This document shows, in pieces, positions 8,678 to 15,802 of a stretch of 64,000 nt of DNA. The stretch comes from Pseudoneobacillus sp052180215 (GTDB lineage Bacteria > Bacillota > Bacilli > Bacillales > Cytobacillaceae): assembly GCF_052180215.1 (NCBI RefSeq), contig NZ_CP197471.1:1522001-1586000 (forward strand), read 5' to 3'. The notes under the pieces are model-generated. The model saw nothing but the letters and a program-made list of their open reading frames with translations, did no database searches and was not told the DNA's origin. Position 1 is the first letter of the stretch. Every line of letters begins with the position of its first letter. Position numbers and translations under genes: made by a program.

Positions 8678-8820
8678 CCAGCTCCAGCGCCTAGCCCCTT
8701 GATGGAAGAAGAAAAATCACTTCTTCCTTGGTCAAATAACCTCTAGTGGAAGAAGTCGAAGTTCAGACTTCTTCCACTAGAGAACATTTGCTTGTCGGGG
8801 CTGTACAAGGCGCTTGCGCA
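8678..8820. repeat. Structured intergenic repeat, copy A
   Basis: This element starts with CCAGCTCCAGCGCC (8678-8691) and ends near GGCGCTTGCGC (8809-8819). Nested inverted arms are visible: GCGCC (8687-8691) with GGCGC (8809-8813), and AGCCCC (8693-8698) with GGGGCT (8797-8802). Inside is a perfect 17-bp inverted repeat, 8741-8757 with 8766-8782, around an 8-base loop, plus GGAAGAAG (8704-8711) with CTTCTTCC (8720-8727). The same 14-base end recurs inverted at 49200-49213. From memory, elements with these ends are frequent between Bacillaceae genes; I cannot count genomic copies here. There is no ORF inside. Confidence 0.8.
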
Positions 8821-9002
8821 TTTTGTTTTGTGTAAAAAAAATGCTTAAAGCTTTTTTATTTGATAGTAGTATTGTAAAATGCAAAATGGGTATGAATGAG
8901 AATAGTGTAGAAAATTATATCTAAATAACCATAATAGAAAAGAATCATTTTTAAATTTGAAGTCTACTATAGTAGTTCGCTTTTCTAACAGGAGGAAAAT
9001 CC
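8821..9002 (+). other. Remainder of the topA-trmFO gap
   Basis: Together with the terminator and repeat copy A this completes a 414-base gap without a gene. It is A+T-rich and contains a perfect 12-base palindrome CTACTATAGTAG at 8964-8975, about 27 bases before trmFO, then the SD ACAGGAGG. I could not find a convincing -35/-10 pair, although a promoter for trmFO-xerC-hslVU-codY would be expected here. Confidence 0.4.
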
Positions 9003-10310
9003 ATGAATGAAACTTATGTAAATGTTATTGGTGCAGGATTGGCAGGTAGTGAAGCAGCCTGGCAAATTGCCAAAAGAGGAATAAATGTTAGATTATATGA
9101 AATGCGCCCTGTCAAACAAACTCCAGCTCATCATACGGACAAGTTCGCTGAATTAGTTTGCAGCAATTCATTAAGAGCTAATACCTTAACAAATGCAGTT
9201 GGAGTTTTAAAAGAAGAAATGAGAAATCTTGATTCCGTTATTATAAAAGCAGCAGATGAATGTGCAGTCCCTGCTGGTGGGGCACTAGCGGTTGACCGAC
9301 ATGATTTTGCAGCACGTGTTACAGATCTAGTTAAAAATCATCCCAATGTAACAGTCATAAATGAAGAGGTAGCCGAAATTCCGGAGGGACCAACGATAAT
9401 AGCAACTGGTCCATTAACAAGCGCAGCTCTTTCATCTAGCTTGAAGAATCTGACAGGTGAAGATTATTTATATTTTTATGATGCGGCAGCTCCTATTATT
9501 GAAAAAGATAGCATAAATATGGATAAGGTGTATTTAAAATCCCGTTATGATAAAGGTGAAGCAGCCTATTTAAATTGTCCAATGAACGAAGAGGAATTTG
9601 ATCGCTTTTATGAGGCCTTAATTTCTGCTGAAACAGTTCCGTTGAAGGAATTTGAAAAAGAAATCTTTTTTGAAGGTTGTATGCCTATTGAGGTAATGGC
9701 GAATCGAGGCAAGAAAACAATGTTATTTGGCCCGATGAAGCCAGTAGGTTTAGAAGATCCGCGTACGGGTAAAAGACCATATGCTGTTGTTCAATTAAGA
9801 CAGGATGATGCAGCAGGAACTCTTTATAATATTGTAGGATTCCAAACTCATTTAAAATGGGGACCTCAAAAGGAAGTATTACAGTTAATTCCAGGATTAG
9901 AAAATGCAGAGATTGTAAGATACGGTGTTATGCATCGCAACACCTTTATTAATTCACCAAAGGTTTTGAATGCAACCTACCAATTTAAAAATCGCCCGAA
10001 TTTATTCTTTGCTGGACAAATGACTGGAGTAGAAGGATATGTGGAGTCAGCTGCAAGTGGTTTAATTGCTGGGATTAATGCTGCTAGACTAGTTGACGGA
10101 GAAGAAACCGTTGAATTTCCGCCTGAAACAGCAATTGGTAGTATGGCACGTTATATAACAACAGCAAATCCTAAGAACTTTCAGCCTATGAATGCAAACT
10201 TTGGTCTATTCCCAGAACTACCAGTAAAAATAAAAGGTAAAAAAGAGAGATATGAACAACATGCTAATAGAGCATTAGAAACAATTCAGAACTTTGCGAA
10301 AAATTTGTAA
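9003..10310 (+). CDS. trmFO: tRNA (uracil-5-)-methyltransferase TrmFO, folate/FAD-dependent
   Basis: TrmFO makes 5-methyluridine at position 54 of tRNA using methylenetetrahydrofolate and FAD. The 435-residue length is that of the Bacillus enzyme. The FAD-binding motif GAGLAGSEA starts at residue 10. The two cysteines important in the B. subtilis enzyme, Cys53 (LVCSNSLRAN) and Cys226 (EGCMPIEV), are both present. The start ATG 9003 follows AGGAGG at good spacing. It heads a probable operon with xerC, hslV, hslU and codY. Confidence 0.97.
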   Translation: MNETYVNVIGAGLAGSEAAWQIAKRGINVRLYEMRPVKQTPAHHTDKFAELVCSNSLRANTLTNAVGVLKEEMRNLDSVIIKAADECAVPAGGALAVDRHDFAARVTDLVKNHPNVTVINEEVAEIPEGPTIIATGPLTSAALSSSLKNLTGEDYLYFYDAAAPIIEKDSINMDKVYLKSRYDKGEAAYLNCPMNEEEFDRFYEALISAETVPLKEFEKEIFFEGCMPIEVMANRGKKTMLFGPMKPVGLEDPRTGKRPYAVVQLRQDDAAGTLYNIVGFQTHLKWGPQKEVLQLIPGLENAEIVRYGVMHRNTFINSPKVLNATYQFKNRPNLFFAGQMTGVEGYVESAASGLIAGINAARLVDGEETVEFPPETAIGSMARYITTANPKNFQPMNANFGLFPELPVKIKGKKERYEQHANRALETIQNFAKNL

Positions 10311-10320
10311 AATTAATTGC

Positions 10321-10357
10321 AAGGGCTATTAATGTATGATAATATTTAATAGCCTTT
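10321..10357 (+). terminator. Hairpin between trmFO and xerC, possible attenuator
   Basis: AAGGGCTATTAA (10321-10332) can pair with TTAATAGCCTTT (10346-10357) to give about 12 bp with one G-U pair around a 13-base loop. Only three Ts end the 3' arm and the xerC SD (GAGGTGA) follows at once, so it is more likely a partial terminator or processing site than a full stop. Confidence 0.5.
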
Positions 10358-10371
10358 GTGAGGTGAATAAG

Positions 10372-11271
10372 TTGGAAAATGTGAACGTTTCATTACAGTT
10401 GTTTAAAGAATATTTACAAATCGAAAAGAACTATTCAAAATATACTATTGAACATTATCACCATGATATTAGTGAATTTATCATGTTCATGACTGAACAA
10501 TCCATTTCCACCTTCAGTGATGTTCAATATTTGGATGCACGCCTTTATCTAACAAAGCTTTTTGAGAAAAAGCTTTCACGAAAAACGATTGCTCGAAAAA
10601 TTTCATGCTTAAGGAGCTTTTATAAATTTCTTCTTAGAGAGGAAATTATAATAGACAACCCTTTTTCACTTGTGTCTATCCCAAAAGTTGAGAAAAGACT
10701 GCCAGAGTTCTTTTACGAAGAGGAAATGAATCAGCTTTTTGAATCGTGTGAAATAGACTCTCCGATTGGTCAAAGAAATAAGGCTTTGTTAGAAATGTTA
10801 TATGCAACTGGAATCCGTGTTAGCGAATGTAGTCAGATTCGTCTAAGTGATCTTGATTTCACAGTATCAACTGTCTTGGTAAATGGAAAAGGTAACAAAG
10901 AAAGATATGTTCCCTTCGGAAACTACGCACAAGAAGCACTTCAACTATACATAAGAGATGGAAGGCAAAAGTTGATAAATCAAAACACTAAACATGATTT
11001 TTTGTTTGTGAATTTTCGTGGAGGCTGTCTAACAGATAGAGGAATACGAACTGTCTTAGATTCGATAATTGAAAAGTCTTCTTTAAACTCAAAGATACAT
11101 CCACATATGCTTAGGCATACTTTTGCAACACATTTATTAAATAAAGGGGCAGACATGCGTTCTGTTCAAGAATTATTAGGGCATGCTTTTTTATCATCCA
11201 CACAAGTTTATACACATGTTACAAAAGATTATTTAAGGCAAACGTATTTAAAAACCCATCCACGAGCATAA
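10372..11271 (+). CDS. xerC: Tyrosine recombinase XerC (CodV)
   Basis: XerC, with XerD, resolves chromosome dimers at dif. From TTG 10372 the protein has 299 residues and begins MENVNVSLQLFKEYLQIEKN, close to B. subtilis CodV. GAGGTGA at 10360-10366 supports this start; the longer in-frame ATG at 10336 lies in the loop of the preceding hairpin and has no SD. The catalytic set is complete: Arg149, Lys173, His245, Arg248, His271 and nucleophile Tyr280. An N-terminal SAM-like core-binding domain precedes the catalytic domain. It lies between trmFO and hslV as in other Bacilli. Confidence 0.95.
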   Translation: MENVNVSLQLFKEYLQIEKNYSKYTIEHYHHDISEFIMFMTEQSISTFSDVQYLDARLYLTKLFEKKLSRKTIARKISCLRSFYKFLLREEIIIDNPFSLVSIPKVEKRLPEFFYEEEMNQLFESCEIDSPIGQRNKALLEMLYATGIRVSECSQIRLSDLDFTVSTVLVNGKGNKERYVPFGNYAQEALQLYIRDGRQKLINQNTKHDFLFVNFRGGCLTDRGIRTVLDSIIEKSSLNSKIHPHMLRHTFATHLLNKGADMRSVQELLGHAFLSSTQVYTHVTKDYLRQTYLKTHPRA

Positions 11272-11329
11272 ATAGATTAGTAAACGAGTTTTTATTTTTA
11301 AGAAGTGCTTTAAATAAGGAGGGCATTAC

Positions 11330-11872
11330 ATGTCTCAATTTCATGCAACGACTATATTTGGTATCCATCATAAAGGCGAATGTGCCATGTCAGGGGATGG
11401 TCAAGTTACCTTTGGAAATGCAGTAGTGATGAAACACACTGCACGTAAGGTGCGTAAGTTGTTTAATGGAAAAGTGTTAGCTGGTTTTGCTGGTTCTGTA
11501 GCGGATGCGTTTACCCTTTTTGAGATGTTTGAAGGGAAATTAGAGGAGTTTAATGGAAACCTTCAAAGAGCAGCGGTTGAACTTGCTAAACAATGGCGCA
11601 GTGACAAGGTATTAAGGAAATTAGAGGCAATGCTTATCGTTATGAACAAAGAACATATGCTTTTAATTTCAGGTACAGGCGAAGTTATTGAGCCGGATGA
11701 TGGTATTTTGGCTATTGGCTCAGGTGGAAATTATGCATTAGCTGCTGGTCGCAGTTTAAAAAAATATAGCGGTGACCATTTAACAGCTAAAGAAATTGCA
11801 AAAGCTGCTCTAGAAATTGCAGCTGAAATTTGTGTGTATACAAATGAAAATATCATTGTGGAAGAGCTATAA
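11330..11872 (+). CDS. hslV: ATP-dependent protease proteolytic subunit HslV (ClpQ/CodW)
   Basis: HslV is the peptidase chamber of the HslVU protease. The 180-residue protein begins MSQFHATTIFGIHHKG. Most HslV use an N-terminal threonine; in B. subtilis CodW the nucleophile is reported to be the serine after the initiator Met, and Ser2 here fits that variant. Later Bacillus-type segments such as SGDGQVTFG and KVLAGFAGSVADAFTLFE are clear. AAGGAGGG supports ATG 11330. hslU follows 19 bases downstream. Confidence 0.95.
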   Translation: MSQFHATTIFGIHHKGECAMSGDGQVTFGNAVVMKHTARKVRKLFNGKVLAGFAGSVADAFTLFEMFEGKLEEFNGNLQRAAVELAKQWRSDKVLRKLEAMLIVMNKEHMLLISGTGEVIEPDDGILAIGSGGNYALAAGRSLKKYSGDHLTAKEIAKAALEIAAEICVYTNENIIVEEL

Positions 11873-11891
11873 CGGGAAGGAGTCTTTATTC

Positions 11892-13298
11892 ATGTTAAAA
11901 GGAACGAATTTAACCCCCCGCCAAATCGTAGATAAGCTTGACCAATTCATTGTTGGACAAAAAGACGCAAAAAAAGCTGTAGCTGTAGCTTTAAGAAACC
12001 GATATCGAAGAAGTTTATTGGATGAGAAAATAAGAGAAGAAATTGTACCTAAAAATATTTTAATGATTGGTCCCACTGGTGTAGGGAAAACTGAAATTGC
12101 CAGAAGGATGGCAAAACTTGTAGGTGCACCATTTATTAAAGTAGAAGCAACAAAGTTTACAGAAGTGGGATATGTAGGCCGTGATGTAGAATCGATGGTC
12201 CGAGATTTGGTTGAAACCTCTGTAAGGCTTGTAAAAGAAGATAAAATGCAGAATGTAAAAGAAAGAGCTGAACGCAATGCCAATAATCGTTTAGTGGAAC
12301 TTTTAGCACCATCTGCCAAAAAAACAAATAATTATAAAAATCCATTAGAACTGCTATTTGGTGGTGGAAATGGACAACAAGAGCAAGATACAACGGCATC
12401 TGAAGATTTCGATATTAATGAAAAGCGTCGTTCTATCAAAGAAAAATTAGCATTAGGTCAACTCGAAAACGAAACCGTTACTGTAGAAGTGGAAGAACAA
12501 ACACCATCTATGTTTGACATGCTCCAAGGATCAGGGATGGAGCAAATGGGAATGAATATGCAGGATGCTTTTAGCAGCCTAATGCCTAAAAAACGTAAGA
12601 AAAGAAAATTAACAGTAAAAGAAGCTCGTGTAGTCCTTACGAATGAAGAAGCGCAAAAGCTTATAGATATGGATGAAGTTACGCAAGAGGCAATTGTTAG
12701 AGCAGAGCAAACAGGTATTATCTTTATTGATGAAATTGATAAAATCGCTAGTAAAAATTCGGGTGGATCTTCGACTGATGTTTCCCGAGAAGGCGTTCAA
12801 AGGGATATCTTACCAGTGGTGGAAGGTTCTACAGTTGTTACTAAATATGGTTCAGTCAAAACGGATTATATTTTATTTATTGCTGCAGGAGCTTTTCACA
12901 TGGCGAAGCCATCAGACCTAATCCCAGAGCTTCAAGGGCGATTCCCAATTCGGGTTGAATTAACGAAATTAACGGTGGATGATTTTTATCGGATCCTTGT
13001 TGAACCTGACAATGCATTAGTAAAGCAATATTGCGCATTATTGGAAACAGAAGGTATACAAATTGAATTTTCTGACGATGCTATTCGTAAGATAGCAGAA
13101 GTTGCATATGAGGTAAATCAGAATACGGATAATATTGGAGCTAGACGACTACATACCATTTTAGAAAAATTGCTTGAAGATCTGTCATTTGAAGCTCCGG
13201 ATATATCAATGGAAAAAATTACGATTACGCCGCAATACGTGGAAGAAAAATTAGGTGCGATTGCTCGGGATAAAGACCTAAGTCAATTTATCCTATAA
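11892..13298 (+). CDS. hslU: ATP-dependent protease ATPase subunit HslU (ClpY)
   Basis: HslU is the AAA+ unfoldase that feeds substrates to HslV. From ATG 11892 it has 468 residues, close to B. subtilis ClpY. Walker A is GPTGVGKT at residues 60-67; Walker B is IFIDEIDK at about 278-285; the I-domain between them has a variable, charged stretch. The C-terminal sensor region ends with NIGARRLHTILEKLLEDLSF. The start is set by AAGGAG 14 bases upstream and the MLKGTNLTPRQIVDKLD beginning; the longer frame back to 11817 overlaps hslV and is not used. The extreme C-terminus, which docks to HslV, is intact. Confidence 0.96.
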   Translation: MLKGTNLTPRQIVDKLDQFIVGQKDAKKAVAVALRNRYRRSLLDEKIREEIVPKNILMIGPTGVGKTEIARRMAKLVGAPFIKVEATKFTEVGYVGRDVESMVRDLVETSVRLVKEDKMQNVKERAERNANNRLVELLAPSAKKTNNYKNPLELLFGGGNGQQEQDTTASEDFDINEKRRSIKEKLALGQLENETVTVEVEEQTPSMFDMLQGSGMEQMGMNMQDAFSSLMPKKRKKRKLTVKEARVVLTNEEAQKLIDMDEVTQEAIVRAEQTGIIFIDEIDKIASKNSGGSSTDVSREGVQRDILPVVEGSTVVTKYGSVKTDYILFIAAGAFHMAKPSDLIPELQGRFPIRVELTKLTVDDFYRILVEPDNALVKQYCALLETEGIQIEFSDDAIRKIAEVAYEVNQNTDNIGARRLHTILEKLLEDLSFEAPDISMEKITITPQYVEEKLGAIARDKDLSQFIL

Positions 13299-13400
13299 TT
13301 GTTTCTATACTTATTGAAATTATTTACTCCTTCATTATAGTAACGGATCGAAAAAAAATAGAGAATATATAATAGTGGATGCAAATTAGGAGGAAGAAAG

Positions 13401-14180
13401 ATGAATTTATTAACAAAAACAAGAAAGATTAATGCCTTATTACAAAAGGCAGCAGGCAAACCAGTGAATTTTAAAGAAATGTCAGAAACTCTAAGTGAAG
13501 TCATTGAAGCAAACATCTTCGTAGTGTCACGCAGAGGGAAATTACTAGGCTTTGCAATTAACCAACAAATTGAAAATGAACGTATGAAAAAAATGCTTGA
13601 GGACCGTCAATTTCCTGAAGAGTATACTAAAAATTTATTTAATATCCAAGAAACATCTCCAAACCTTGATGTGGAAAGTGAATACACAGCTTTTCCTATT
13701 GAGAATAAGGATTTATTCCGCACTGGATTAACTACCATTGTTCCAATTATCGGTGGAGGAGAACGTCTTGGTACATTAATTCTGGCACGATTGGAAGAAA
13801 AGTTTCATGATGATGACTTAATCTTAGGTGAATATGGTGCTACGGTTGTTGGTATGGAAATTCTTCGTGAAAAAGCGGAAGAAATAGAAGAAGAAGCACG
13901 CAGTAAAGCTGTTGTTCAAATGGCGATTAGTTCACTTTCATATAGTGAATTAGAAGCAATTGAGCATATATTTGAAGAATTAAATGGAAATGAAGGATTA
14001 CTAGTTGCATCTAAAATTGCTGATCGAGTTGGTATTACTCGCTCTGTAATCGTAAACGCTCTTCGTAAATTAGAGAGTGCTGGTGTTATTGAATCTCGTT
14101 CTTTAGGAATGAAAGGAACTTATATAAAGGTATTAAATGATAAGTTCTTATTTGAATTAGAAAAATTAAAAACAAATTAA
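13401..14180 (+). CDS. codY: GTP-sensing transcriptional regulator CodY
   Basis: CodY represses stationary-phase and nitrogen genes when branched-chain amino acids and GTP are high. At 259 residues it matches B. subtilis CodY. The N-terminal GAF domain binds Ile/Val; the C-terminal winged helix-turn-helix is at about residues 203-225 (SKIADRVGITRSVIVNALRK). The start ATG 13401 follows AGGAGGAA. It is the last gene before a strong terminator and lies directly upstream of the fla/che operon, one of its known targets in B. subtilis. Confidence 0.97.
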   Translation: MNLLTKTRKINALLQKAAGKPVNFKEMSETLSEVIEANIFVVSRRGKLLGFAINQQIENERMKKMLEDRQFPEEYTKNLFNIQETSPNLDVESEYTAFPIENKDLFRTGLTTIVPIIGGGERLGTLILARLEEKFHDDDLILGEYGATVVGMEILREKAEEIEEEARSKAVVQMAISSLSYSELEAIEHIFEELNGNEGLLVASKIADRVGITRSVIVNALRKLESAGVIESRSLGMKGTYIKVLNDKFLFELEKLKTN

Positions 14181-14186
14181 CCATAA

Positions 14187-14226
14187 AAAAGCACTGATTG
14201 GACCCTCCAATCAGTGCTTTTTTTAC
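14187..14226 (+). terminator. Strong terminator after codY
   Basis: A perfect stem of about 16 bp (14187-14202 with 14206-14221) closes on a CCC loop and runs into a series of Ts. It should cleanly separate codY transcription from the fla/che operon. Confidence 0.92.
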
Positions 14227-14330
14227 AAAATAATTAAAGGAAAGATAGTTTTTGAAAAAAATTAGGGCAAAATACCCACCCATCATCGATAAAAATGTAT
14301 TAATATAATAATATTACAAAAATTCGACAA

Positions 14331-14345
14331 AATTTTCAGCAGAAA
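14331..14345 (+). promoter_or_regulatory. CodY-box-like site upstream of fla/che
   Basis: AATTTTCAGCAGAAA matches the CodY consensus AATTTTCWGAAAATT at 11 of 15 positions, with the left half perfect. It lies about 115 bases upstream of the promoter at 14457-14485. A weaker second match (10/15) is at 14246-14260. In B. subtilis CodY represses this operon, so a site here is plausible; binding is not shown by the sequence. Confidence 0.4.
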
Positions 14346-14456
14346 CTTTGAGTTATGCCAATTTACTTGTCAATACAAATTAATTGATGTCAATTATTTA
14401 CCAGTAAATCCAAGAAAAATAGGTAGAATAAGCTACAAAAAATTACAAATTGGACA

Positions 14457-14485
14457 TAGACAATATATTTCATTTTCTTTACAAT
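14457..14485 (+). promoter_or_regulatory. Sigma-A-type promoter of the fla/che operon
   Basis: TAGACA (14457-14462) and TACAAT (14480-14485), each one base from consensus, are spaced by exactly 17 bases. The predicted transcript would start near 14492 and give a leader of about 50 bases before flgB. The remainder of the 364-base gap between codY and flgB is A+T-rich with no gene, and I did not see a sigma-D-type promoter (TAAA-N15-GCCGATAT). Confidence 0.65.
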
Positions 14486-14544
14486 TGATAAGTAGATTTC
14501 TACAAAATTCTCTATGAATCTACAATATTTTTCGAGGTGGAATT

Positions 14545-14934
14545 ATGAAGCTGTTTTCTGGGACAATCTCCACATTAGAACAATCACTAAATTATTCTAG
14601 TGTTAAACAAAAAATTATTTCTCAAAATATCGCAAATGTTGATACTCCAAATTATAAAGCGATGGATGTCAGCTTCAAGGATGTATTAGAGAATGAGTTA
14701 CATACACCTATAGCAGCAATCCGAACTGATAAACGTCACTTTGACTTCAAGTCATCTGTTGGTTCAAATATGATTAGCCGTAATCCTATTCAATATAATC
14801 AAAATGGAAATAGTGTGGATCTAGACAAAGAAATGGCTGATTTAGCAACAAATCAAATCTACTATAACGCAATGATAGAACGAATCAATGGGAAATTTTC
14901 AACACTTCAAAATGTAATAAGAGGAGGTAAGTAA
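14545..14934 (+). CDS. flgB: Flagellar basal-body rod protein FlgB
   Basis: FlgB is a proximal rod subunit. The 129 residues include the N-terminal rod signature ISQNIANVDTPNYKAMDV and a C-terminal amphipathic helix (MADLATNQIYYNAMIERIN), the two ends that pack as coiled coil in rod and hook proteins. It is exported by the flagellar type III apparatus and so has no signal peptide. It is the first gene of the operon; SD CGAGGTGG precedes ATG 14545. flgC follows 5 bases after the stop. Confidence 0.96.
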   Translation: MKLFSGTISTLEQSLNYSSVKQKIISQNIANVDTPNYKAMDVSFKDVLENELHTPIAAIRTDKRHFDFKSSVGSNMISRNPIQYNQNGNSVDLDKEMADLATNQIYYNAMIERINGKFSTLQNVIRGGK

Positions 14935-14939
14935 GAGCG

Positions 14940-15395
14940 ATGTCAATGTTTCATAGCATGAATACAACAGCCTCAGCGTTAACCGCCCAACGATTAAGAA
15001 TGGACGTCATCTCCTCTAATATGGCGAATGTGGATTCTACTAGAGGTAAATATATAAATGGTGAATGGGTACCATATCGCCGTAAATCCGTTGTCTTAGA
15101 ACCAAAAGGAGGGTCCTTTCATTCCTTTTTAAATGTGGCGATGAATAATGATCAAACAATTGGTAATGGAGTGAAAGTTTCAAAAGTTGTGGAGGATACA
15201 GAAACTCCATTTAAAATGGTCTATGATCCTGAACATCCAGATGCAAATGAAGCAGGATATGTTCAATTGCCAAATGTTGATCCATTGAGAGAAATGGTCG
15301 ATTTAATAAGTGCCACTCGCTCTTATGAAGCGAATATTACGGTTTTTAATGCATCTAAAGGTATGCTGATGAAAGCACTAGAAATTGGAAAGTAA
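14940..15395 (+). CDS. flgC: Flagellar basal-body rod protein FlgC
   Basis: FlgC is a proximal rod subunit of 151 residues. The N-terminal signature is RLRMDVISSNMANVDST and the C-terminal segment DPLREMVDLISATRSYEANI is typical of FlgC. The likely SD, GAGGAGG at 14921-14927, lies inside the end of flgB and is about 12 bases from ATG 14940; an ATG at 14946 is further away and less likely. It is co-transcribed with flgB and fliE. Confidence 0.96.
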   Translation: MSMFHSMNTTASALTAQRLRMDVISSNMANVDSTRGKYINGEWVPYRRKSVVLEPKGGSFHSFLNVAMNNDQTIGNGVKVSKVVEDTETPFKMVYDPEHPDANEAGYVQLPNVDPLREMVDLISATRSYEANITVFNASKGMLMKALEIGK

Positions 15396-15411
15396 AGGAG
15401 TGCCAATATAA

Positions 15412-15726
15412 ATGGATAAGGTTATGTTTCCAACGGTAAATCAGATATTTACCAATAATAAATTAAGCCCTACTACTCGTCCTTCTATTACACCATTCGA
15501 AGCTCAGAAAAGTTTTGCGTCCGTATTAAAAGAAACTTTAAATAATGTTAATAAACAACAAATAGAATCAGATGTTTTAACTGATAAGTTAGCAAGGGGA
15601 GAAAATATTGACCTTCACCAAGTAATGATTGCTTCCCAAAAAGCTAGTATCACACTTCAAGCTACTCTAGAAGTTCGAAATAAAGTAGTTGAAGCCTACC
15701 AAGAAATGATGAGAATGCAAGTTTAG
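15412..15726 (+). CDS. fliE: Flagellar hook-basal body complex protein FliE
   Basis: FliE joins the MS ring to the rod and is thought to be the first substrate exported. The 104-residue protein has a variable N-terminus, then the family pattern SFASVLKETLNNVNKQQIESD, LARGENIDLHQVMIASQKASI and a hydrophobic C-terminal end LEVRNKVVEAYQEMMRMQV. The start ATG 15412 follows AAGGAG. The gap to fliF contains an inverted repeat. Confidence 0.96.
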   Translation: MDKVMFPTVNQIFTNNKLSPTTRPSITPFEAQKSFASVLKETLNNVNKQQIESDVLTDKLARGENIDLHQVMIASQKASITLQATLEVRNKVVEAYQEMMRMQV

Positions 15727-15755
15727 TAGAAAATAAGATTTTTTGATAAATGGAG

Positions 15756-15792
15756 CGGTTATTAACTGCCGACTATCAAGACAGAATAACCG
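15756..15792 (+). promoter_or_regulatory. Inverted repeat just upstream of fliF
   Basis: CGGTTATT (15756-15763) and AATAACCG (15785-15792) are perfect inverted repeats with a 21-base loop. The 3' arm ends where the G-rich SD of fliF (GGGGG, from 15792) begins, so pairing could affect fliF translation. There is no T-run, so it is not a terminator. Confidence 0.4.
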
Positions 15793-15802
15793 GGGGTTAT
15801 TT

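Noticed and set aside
8678..8820. CRISPR array or small RNA gene in the topA-trmFO gap
   Set aside because: The repeats are inverted, not direct and regularly spaced; no spacers or cas genes exist, and no promoter points to a discrete RNA.
11867..12319. Minus-strand ORF of 150 codons opposite hslU
   Set aside because: It is contained in hslU and its Ser/Thr-rich translation shows no domain.
14227..14544. Possible small gene or sigma-D promoter between codY and flgB
   Set aside because: No reading frame with an SD and no TAAA-N15-GCCGATAT match was found; only the sigma-A-like promoter and the CodY-like site are supportable.
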